Shown: positions 38,466 to 42,338 of the stretch, in pieces
Layout: every line of letters begins with the position of its first letter
How positions within the stretch are numbered: position 1 is the first letter of the stretch
DNA from: a virus
Reading direction: 5' to 3' (one strand)
DNA length: 42,338 nt
Virus record (IMG/VR): IMGVR_UViG_3300028895_000534
Location: 1-42,338 of that record
Position numbers and translations under genes: made by a program
Notes under the pieces: model-generated
Told to the model about the DNA's origin: nothing
What the model saw: only the letters and a program-made list of their open reading frames with translations
The model's database searches: none

Positions 38466-38692
38466 AGTGATAGAAGGGATTCGAACCCTTTGTTTTGGTT
38501 CCATCTGGTGGAGTCTGGCGAAGGACTCGGGGCCAGTCTGGTGTGGAGAGAAAGGAGAAAAACTCCACACCGCCGGATCTATCACTCTTTTCCTTGAACA
38601 GGTTCTGTTTGTTCAACTGTTCTCTTTATAGAGAAAGGAATTTTCTATCTCGATCACCTGTCGAGAATAGGGGATTCCTCACCTGTTCAAGG
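38466..38692 (-). ncRNA. Candidate structured RNA with tRNA-like 3' domain
   Basis: No gene lies between 38426 and 38748. Reading on the minus strand: a 12-bp outer helix (38692-38681 with 38603-38592) encloses a hairpin built of AGGAAT/ATTCCT, CTA/TAG and TCTCGA/TCGAGA, and a second hairpin TTCTCT-ATAA-AGAGAA. Five bases later a tRNA-like part begins: acceptor AGTGATAG/CTATCACT, perfect T-arm AAGGG-TTCGAAT-CCCTT (38490-38474), but instead of D- and anticodon arms a 9-bp helix GGTGTGGAG/CTCCACACC and an imperfect 8-bp helix. No CCA encoded. Could be an RNase P/Z-processed regulatory RNA. Confidence 0.65.
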
Positions 38693-38748
38693 GGTGGGAG
38701 AGGGATGCACGCGATCCCTTTTCCCTTTTTCTTTTCTCTTTGTCCATT

Positions 38749-39135
38749 CTATGCACCTTTCTTCTGGAGATAGTAGGATTCTTTCTGGCTGTTTTCTATT
38801 TCTTCCAGGATACGGTAGGTTGGGATCGGTGGGAAGGAATAGAACCATTTCTTGCACTTTCGGCAATGGTAGATTACTTTCTTTTCCTTGTCGTAGGTGT
38901 GGATTCTCATGTCCTCCCGGCAGCATTTTTTATCTTTTGGGAGGCTTTTGTTTTTGTTTATTTGCTGGAGGATTAGATCTACGCAGGAATTTATTGGGGA
39001 GACTTCTAGTTTGCGGTTCTTGACGGTGAAGTTGTTATCTTTCCCGCGGACTGCTTTTCCTATTACGAGATTTTCCCATTTTATTTGGAACGAGTGGGTT
39101 GAGAGCCATTTTGTCTCGATTAATAGACCGGTCAT
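38749..39135 (-). CDS. Hypothetical protein with C-terminal CxxC, 128 aa
   Basis: The N-terminal 60 residues are beta-like and basic; the second half holds CCRED and HCRKCKKWF, which together could form a zinc site, and a helical end. It is the gene immediately upstream of the structured RNA. A 22-codon ATG frame (about 38678-38745) after its stop is very basic and weakly supported, so it is not listed as a gene. Confidence 0.6.
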   Translation of the reverse strand: MTGLLIETKWLSTHSFQIKWENLVIGKAVRGKDNNFTVKNRKLEVSPINSCVDLILQQINKNKSLPKDKKCCREDMRIHTYDKEKKVIYHCRKCKKWFYSFPPIPTYRILEEIENSQKESYYLQKKGA

Positions 39136-39171
39136 TTTCTTTTCCTTTTAGGATAGTAGGGGGAGGTGTTT

Positions 39172-39393
39172 TTATTTCTCTCTTTCCTTTCTAGCAAGGT
39201 CGCCCGCGAGGGATAGTTCTTCAAGAGAGATCGAGAGAGGAATTTCCATTCTCTCGTATTCATCCCACATGAAGGACATGTAGCGTTCTTGGGAGGGAGA
39301 GAGATCGTAGACCCGGATTATCTCGATCCCTCTCGGGACTTTGCGTTCGAGTTGGGCATAGGAGGGGTGAAGGGTTATTTCCCAGTTGGTCAT
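39172..39393 (-). CDS. Hypothetical protein, 73 aa
   Basis: ATG 39393 is chosen because it follows AGAAAGAGAG and lies about 50 bases downstream of a sigma70-type promoter; the longer reading from 39510 would run through that promoter. The product has an N-terminal strand region (NWEITLHPSYAQLERKV), a central YDLSPSQERYMSFMWDEY segment and a charged helical tail. No family recognised. Confidence 0.6.
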   Translation of the reverse strand: MTNWEITLHPSYAQLERKVPRGIEIIRVYDLSPSQERYMSFMWDEYERMEIPLSISLEELSLAGDLARKEREK

Positions 39394-39448
39394 GGTTCTC
39401 TCTTTCTGTTTGTTATCTTGGGGGTTATTTGAGGTGCGGTGATAGGGT

Positions 39449-39477
39449 ATTATAGTTTGATGGGGGTTGGAATTCAA
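39449..39477 (-). promoter_or_regulatory. Leftward internal sigma70-type promoter P3
   Basis: On the minus strand TTGAAT (39477-39472) and TATAAT (39454-39449) are exactly 17 bases apart, in the only sizeable gap of this part of the early arm (39394-39517). It would boost gene 39172-39393 and the RNA element at 38466-38692. Confidence 0.75.
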
Positions 39478-39517
39478 GCAATGGATCGTAAGTCCTTTCC
39501 CTATCGCCACTTATGAA

Positions 39518-39820
39518 TCAACTTTCCTCACTGGACACTTGGTCTATCGAACTAGCGCCGCTCTCTTTTTCCACAAACTCTATGAATTCCTCGAAGGTTT
39601 CCTTGTGGCCGCCGAGTGATTTTACGTAGTCAGATTTGGGGTCGATGGATGTGAGGATAAGAACGGAACCGATTGCGAGGAAGCGTCTTTTCTTCTCGTC
39701 TTGGAGGCTTAGTATTGTTTCTGGGACAGTTTCTCCGAGGACTGCGGAGAGGTTGGAGAGAATTGCGGAGGCTGTTATTATTCCGAGGGTTTCTGTTTTG
39801 GTTGTTTCGGGATCAAGCAT
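39518..39820 (-). CDS. Hypothetical protein, 100 aa
   Basis: Site AAAGGAAACAAA before ATG. Two hydrophobic helix-like stretches (LGIITASAILSNLSAVLG and FLAIGSVLILTSI) with polar surroundings may be buried helices or weak membrane segments; the C-terminus is acidic and Ser-rich. Not recognised. Confidence 0.6.
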   Translation of the reverse strand: MLDPETTKTETLGIITASAILSNLSAVLGETVPETILSLQDEKKRRFLAIGSVLILTSIDPKSDYVKSLGGHKETFEEFIEFVEKESGASSIDQVSSEES

Positions 39821-39832
39821 TTTGTTTCCTTT

Positions 39833-40108
39833 CTAGGAGTTTTGTTCCAGGAATTCTTGATGCGCGGTTAGTTGGCTTTGCTGTTCGAGGGCTTTTTCTA
39901 GGGCGGTTTTCTTCTTTAGGTATCGTTGGTGTTTTAGTAGGCCGCCGAAAGGTTGCATTGTTTTGTTGTAGAGGATACAGGCGTTGGAGAATTTGGTGCA
40001 TTCTCCGACCCAGATTAGTTTTCTGTTTATTTTTATATAGACCTGGTATTTTTCCTTGTTCTTTTTCTTGTAGATATAGGGGGCTTTTTTCTTTTTCTTT
40101 CTAGGCAC
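39833..40108 (-). CDS. AP2-like DNA-binding protein, 91 aa, GTG start
   Basis: A very basic N-terminus (PRKKKKK) is followed by YQVYIKINRKLIWVGECTKFSNACILYNKTMQPFGG, which follows the three-strand-plus-helix pattern of phage AP2-type domains (strand, GK..W(V/L)G, helix with AY.(K/A)...FGG). GTG 40108 is in frame; an ATG two bases earlier is out of frame and gives only 25 codons. Probably binds DNA; AP2 domains are common in phage homing and regulatory proteins. Confidence 0.55.
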   Translation of the reverse strand: MPRKKKKKAPYIYKKKNKEKYQVYIKINRKLIWVGECTKFSNACILYNKTMQPFGGLLKHQRYLKKKTALEKALEQQSQLTAHQEFLEQNS

Positions 40109-40126
40109 ATTTCTTTTCCTTTTTTT

Positions 40127-40411
40127 CTAGAGATTCTTGTTCGCGGCCGGGGTTTCGTAGCCGAATATGGAACCGCTTACTATGCACTCGATTTCCTTTT
40201 CTGTTATATTTAGTTCTTTGTTTAGGAGGTCCATGATGGTTTGGGCTTTTTCTCTTGTGAATGTTTTCGTTAGGTGGACGTGATAGGATCGCTCTCCTGT
40301 GTTTATTCTTATTACTATCCAGCGATCGGGGGCTAGTCTTTTTATGGAATAGCAGTAAGGTGGGAGCTTAGCGATGTTCTCTTGCGCGGTTGTTTTTAGT
40401 TTATTATTCAT
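40127..40411 (-). CDS. Hypothetical protein, 94 aa
   Basis: Site AGAAAGGAAA before ATG. The strand-rich central part (YCYSIKRLAPDRWIVIRIN...YHVHLTKTFTREKAQTIMDLLNKEL) again has a strand-strand-strand-helix order reminiscent of AP2/integrase N-terminal folds. It may be a distant relative of its neighbour 39833-40108. No firm assignment. Confidence 0.55.
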   Translation of the reverse strand: MNNKLKTTAQENIAKLPPYCYSIKRLAPDRWIVIRINTGERSYHVHLTKTFTREKAQTIMDLLNKELNITEKEIECIVSGSIFGYETPAANKNL

Positions 40412-40769
40412 TTTCCTTTCTCTCTTTTGAGATAGATTTATCTAGGTTTTCCATCGCGGTGTTCGCTAGTGCGTTTAGGATTAAGGTGTTTTTTATGTAT
40501 TCTTGTTGGGATCTTTCGAGTTCGAGAGCGATTTCCCACTGGTTTTCATCTGTGGCTTTTTCGGCGCGCCTTTTCGCGCATTTGAGGAGCCGGAGTTGGG
40601 ATTCGCTTTTCGTTTTTATTTGTTCCAGGAGCTCTGTGTCTCCTGGGACGAGTTTTATGTGTCGGGGAGCGTAATGGTTATAGCTGCCGAGCCAGTATTT
40701 TAGGCGGCTTATTTCCTTTGTTATGTATTTATAGTGATGGTTTATGACGATGTTTTCTTTGTATAGCAT
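40404..40769 (-). CDS. Hypothetical helical protein, 121 aa
   Basis: Site AAAAAGAGAAAAAG before ATG; overlaps the next gene by 8 bases. Residues 45-115 are continuous charged helix (LLEQIKTKSESQLRLLKCAKRRAEKA...), the N-terminus aromatic and basic (INHHYKYITKEISRLKYWLGSYNHY). Predicted coiled coil, not assigned. Confidence 0.6.
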   Translation of the reverse strand: MLYKENIVINHHYKYITKEISRLKYWLGSYNHYAPRHIKLVPGDTELLEQIKTKSESQLRLLKCAKRRAEKATDENQWEIALELERSQQEYIKNTLILNALANTAMENLDKSISKERKENE

Positions 40770-40783
40770 TTCTTTTTCTCTTT

Positions 40784-41050
40784 TTAGGAGAGGAATTGAG
40801 TTATTGGATTTACTGGAGATAGGTTTTCTATCGTATTTTCTTTCAGGAAGGCGAAGAATTCGGGGTTGTTTCCGGGATGGAGAGATTGTCCGAGCTTTAC
40901 GAGAATTAGACAGAGGGCGGCTTCTACATCGAGGCTCTTGTGTTTCTCAAATGGCGGGGTTCCGATTGATTTTTCCAAGCAGTCGTGGAAGATTTTCTTG
41001 AATTCTTCTTTGTTGAATGTTATTGTGTTGTTAGGAGGGGGTGATTCCAT
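40784..41050 (-). CDS. Hypothetical protein, 88 aa
   Basis: Site AAGGAAAAGGAACC before ATG; overlaps the upstream gene by 20 bases. Helical (FNKEEFKKIFHDCLEK, EAALCLILVKLGQSL) with a hydrophobic core and Pro-rich start. No family recognised. Confidence 0.6.
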   Translation of the reverse strand: MESPPPNNTITFNKEEFKKIFHDCLEKSIGTPPFEKHKSLDVEAALCLILVKLGQSLHPGNNPEFFAFLKENTIENLSPVNPITQFLS

Positions 41051-41219
41051 CTTTCTGGTTCCTTTTCCTTGCTTCTTCCGTGGCTTCTTCGAATGTGGCG
41101 AAGTATTCCGTATGGATGTTGTTGTTATAAGAGCGCTTGGGATTGTAGACCTTGTATTTCTTCGGGTAGCGCTTTGTATTCAGGACCTTCCACTTGTCTT
41201 CGTTCCAGTCTATGGTCAT
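41031..41219 (-). CDS. Hypothetical protein, 62 aa
   Basis: ATG 41219 follows AAAGGAATAGG; a longer reading from 41237 would include that ribosome site and is rejected. Basic with Tyr/Asn-rich strands (KYKVYNPKRSYNNNIHTEYFATFEEATEEARKR) and a terminal helix, the order seen in phage AP2-like and small DNA-binding domains. Weak resemblance to 39833-40108. Confidence 0.55.
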   Translation of the reverse strand: MTIDWNEDKWKVLNTKRYPKKYKVYNPKRSYNNNIHTEYFATFEEATEEARKRNQKDGITPS

Positions 41220-41223
41220 TTTC

Positions 41224-41400
41224 CTATTCCTTTCCAATCACAATTCTGCCCTTACAGCTTTTCTTTGGACAGGAAATTGCTCTCTCTGTTTTCCCAAGAG
41301 AACGTGTGATCGTTCTCCCGCATTCCGGGCAGTTTACGGTCTTTAGTCTGTAGCAGATTTCACCGTTTAGGATCTTGAAGTTTTTCTTGCTTGTTTTCAT
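41224..41400 (-). CDS. Zinc-ribbon protein, 58 aa
   Basis: ATG 41400 follows GGAAAGGAAAAG; the longer reading from 41463 runs through a leader hairpin and is rejected. NCPECGRTITR and CPKKSCKG supply four cysteines for a zinc ribbon after a basic N-terminus. Likely nucleic-acid-binding. Confidence 0.6.
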   Translation of the reverse strand: MKTSKKNFKILNGEICYRLKTVNCPECGRTITRSLGKTERAISCPKKSCKGRIVIGKE

Positions 41401-41452
41401 TTCTTTTCCTTTCCTTTCCTGAATAGCGGTAGCCGCATAGGAATGCGGGGTT
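41401..41452 (-). promoter_or_regulatory. Leader hairpin element (copy 3)
   Basis: On the minus strand CCCCGCAT-TCCT-ATGCGG (stem 41448-41443 with 41438-41433) is followed by CTACCGCTATTCAGGA and then the ribosome site of 41224-41400. The order and the ACnGC...AGGA bases resemble the leaders at 1932-1957 and 42049-42085. Confidence 0.45.
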
Positions 41453-41887
41453 TTATCTTGCAAGAGCTTTCCTGTGTTCTTCTTTTGATAGAAATACTTT
41501 CATGAATATTGCACGGTTTCCTTTTCGTGCTATGAATTGACTTCTGTGGACCTTTAGTTTCACGATTCTGTCACAGGATTTCATATAGGAACCGGTGCAG
41601 TATTTGTTCAGACAGACGTGGATACCGCGGTTTACGCAGATCACGTTAGAAAGATAATCAATATCAAGGGGATCTTTCCCAAGTTCCTTTTTCTCTCTAT
41701 TCGAGACAATCCAGCCGGGCTTGATTTCGTTGGAATCCCGGTGAACGCAACGATAGGCGGGGATCAGTATATTGCGTTTTTCTATCCTGTCATATATTTG
41801 TTCGTAGAACTTATAGACAAATGCCCAACCGTTTTCGTCGAATTCCATTTCCTGTGGCGGTTTGTTTTTCTTGATTTCTAGGCACAT
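41453..41887 (-). CDS. Hypothetical phage protein, 144 aa
   Basis: A well-formed gene of mixed fold. Conserved-looking features include a WAFVYKFYEQIYDRIEKRN helix, several Cys (RCVHRD, VICVNRG, HVCLNKYCTGS, SCDR) and a GIHVCLN segment like that in small uncharacterised phage proteins with a G(F/I)H pattern. The cysteines could bind metal. It begins the early arm after two leader elements. Function unknown. Confidence 0.6.
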   Translation of the reverse strand: MCLEIKKNKPPQEMEFDENGWAFVYKFYEQIYDRIEKRNILIPAYRCVHRDSNEIKPGWIVSNREKKELGKDPLDIDYLSNVICVNRGIHVCLNKYCTGSYMKSCDRIVKLKVHRSQFIARKGNRAIFMKVFLSKEEHRKALAR

Positions 41888-41995
41888 TTTTCTATTCTTT
41901 CTCCTAAGATTCTTTTCCTAAGATCTCTATACCGCACGTAGAGTGAATTTTATTCTACCACACGTGCCCATATTCTTCTTTCAGAATATCTTTTT
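41888..41995 (-). promoter_or_regulatory. Leader of 41453-41887 with hairpin and partial leader element (copy 4)
   Basis: Contains GCGGTATAGAGATCTTAGGA (minus, about 41935-41916), a partial match to GCGGTACAGCGATCTTAGGA of the neighbouring leader, then a second CTTAGGAG ribosome-type block before ATG 41887. Further upstream a perfect 7-bp hairpin ATATTCT/AGAATAT (41970-41989) follows the micro-ORF 41996-42043. No other gene is seen here. Confidence 0.4.
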
Positions 41996-42043
41996 TCAAA
42001 GACTCTTGCAATGCATATCTCCGATTACTTTTCCTGTTTTCAT
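41996..42043 (-). CDS. Micro-ORF, 15 aa
   Basis: ATG 42043 has an ideal AGGAGAAAAGAA site but reads only MKTGKVIGDMHCKSL before TGA. The first codons match those of 41224-41400 (ATGAAAACA), so it may be a gene remnant or a leader peptide for the next gene. Confidence 0.35.
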   Translation of the reverse strand: MKTGKVIGDMHCKSL

Positions 42044-42048
42044 TTCTT

Positions 42049-42085
42049 TTCTCCTAAGATCGCTGTACCGCTCTACGAGCGGGGA
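42049..42085 (-). promoter_or_regulatory. Leader hairpin element (copy 5)
   Basis: On the minus strand CCGCT-CGTAG-AGCGG (42082-42068) is followed by TACAGCGATCTTAGGAG. The ACAGCGATCT core is identical to the leaders at 1945-1957 and 2199-2211 on the opposite arm. Confidence 0.5.
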
Positions 42086-42096
42086 TTTATCTTAAT

Positions 42097-42248
42097 TCAA
42101 AACCTCGAAGGATCAATACCGCAAGCATTCAGGAATCTTTCCCTATCAAACCTGGGATTCTCTCTTCCTATCGTTATCGCAATTTGTCTCGCGGTCTTTG
42201 CTCGTTGTCTTCGATGGTTTCTAAAAGATCGCGGGCCAGTTTCTCCAT
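42097..42248 (-). pseudogene. Frameshifted small phage gene
   Basis: From ATG 42248 the frame reads MEKLARDLLETIEDNEQRPR and stops at TAA 42176-42174. Continuing one frame over without a start comes AITIGRENPRFDRERFLNACG, ending at TGA 42099-42097. The second part closely matches the ENPRFDR.RFL.ACG C-terminus of many small phage proteins, and the first part is a natural N-terminus for it. Either a single-base indel, a sequencing error, or ribosomal frameshifting; no classic slippery heptamer is present. Confidence 0.55.
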
Positions 42249-42298
42249 CACTCTTTTTGTTATCTATTCCTTCCTAGTAGTGGCAAAAAGATCGGCGG

Positions 42299-42338
42299 CC
42301 TAACGTCCTAATCGCCCTAACCAACCTAACCACTTATG
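42299..42338. repeat. Right side of junction inverted repeat, with CCTAAC array
   Basis: CCTAAC/CCTAAT copies begin at 42299, 42307, 42316 and 42325, spaced 8-9 bases. The last 14 bases are the exact reverse complement of 28-41, and similarity continues into both hexamer arrays. With the left side this makes a large dyad centred on the joined ends. Confidence 0.6.

Noticed and set aside
38466-38586. tmRNA
   Set aside because: The tRNA-like part has no alanine-type G-U pair at position 3-70, no tag reading frame, and is far too short.
38678-38745. 22-codon Lys/Arg-rich frame after 38749-39135
   Set aside because: Ribosome site is marginal and the frame overlaps the outer arm of the structured RNA; it could be a chance reading of purine-rich RNA.
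1-42338. Stop-codon reassignment (code 4, 15 or 16)
   Set aside because: Genes end in TAA, TAG and TGA, and no long well-supported gene contains an internal in-frame stop.

Overview
The window looks like the complete or nearly complete genome of a short-tailed (podovirus-like) double-stranded DNA phage of the Caudoviricetes. The evidence is a head-assembly series (terminase, portal, scaffold, major capsid), a head-tail adaptor with no sheath or long-tail genes, a collar-domain fibre, a giant ejection-type protein and a phage replication set. No integrase, phage RNA polymerase or host gene is visible. The host cannot be named; strong AAGGA-type ribosome sites and sigma70-like promoters only suggest a bacterium. 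TAA, TAG and TGA all end genes, so there is no stop recoding.

Layout. Two arms diverge from a control region at about 906-1387. The rightward (late) arm, 1388-26107, carries in order: small and large terminase, small structural and fibre-like proteins, two membrane proteins, portal, FmdB-like zinc ribbon, scaffold, major capsid, capsid-associated protein, a glycosyltransferase plus a nucleotidyltransferase, head-tail adaptor, tail proteins, a collar-domain fibre, a GNAT-like protein, a helical internal protein, a 2133-residue protein with a metallopeptidase motif, and a degenerate ATP-grasp-like protein. The leftward (early) arm runs from 905 down through 1, across a presumed circular junction, and from 42248 down to 25995. 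It holds many tiny early genes, an RNA-rich stretch (37417-38692), a sigma-like and an ArsR-like regulator, a Cas4-like nuclease, a Sak4-like ATPase, a DUF669-type ssDNA-binding protein, a uracil-DNA-glycosylase/DNA polymerase I fusion and a DUF3987-type helicase. An accessory block of different style (27139-28661) sits between polymerase and helicase.

Control and ends. The 906-1387 region has two leftward sigma70-type promoters with exact 17-base spacers, GATAC dyads, and eight CCTAAC hexamers, three pairs of them exactly 11 bases apart. The same hexamer recurs in inverted orientation at both ends of the window around a 14-base inverted repeat, so the two ends probably join in a circular or circularly permuted map.

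Most unusual points. (1) A candidate structured RNA of about 227 nt (38466-38692) joins a multi-helix domain to a tRNA-like acceptor/T-arm without a normal anticodon arm; a second tRNA-like element lies 1 kb away. (2) Two large out-of-frame overlaps occur in the ejection-protein module: a GNAT-like gene whose tail overprints its neighbour for 416 bases, and an 82-codon gene with an excellent ribosome site nested inside the 2133-residue gene. In both, the ordinary-looking frame is depleted of T at third positions, as expected if both frames are kept open. (3) A hairpin-plus-ACAGCGATCT leader recurs upstream of genes in both arms. (4) Small paralogous YLT-domain genes lack any standard start codon, one lying in frame just after its paralogue's stop. 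All coordinates and counts were read by eye; no search was run.
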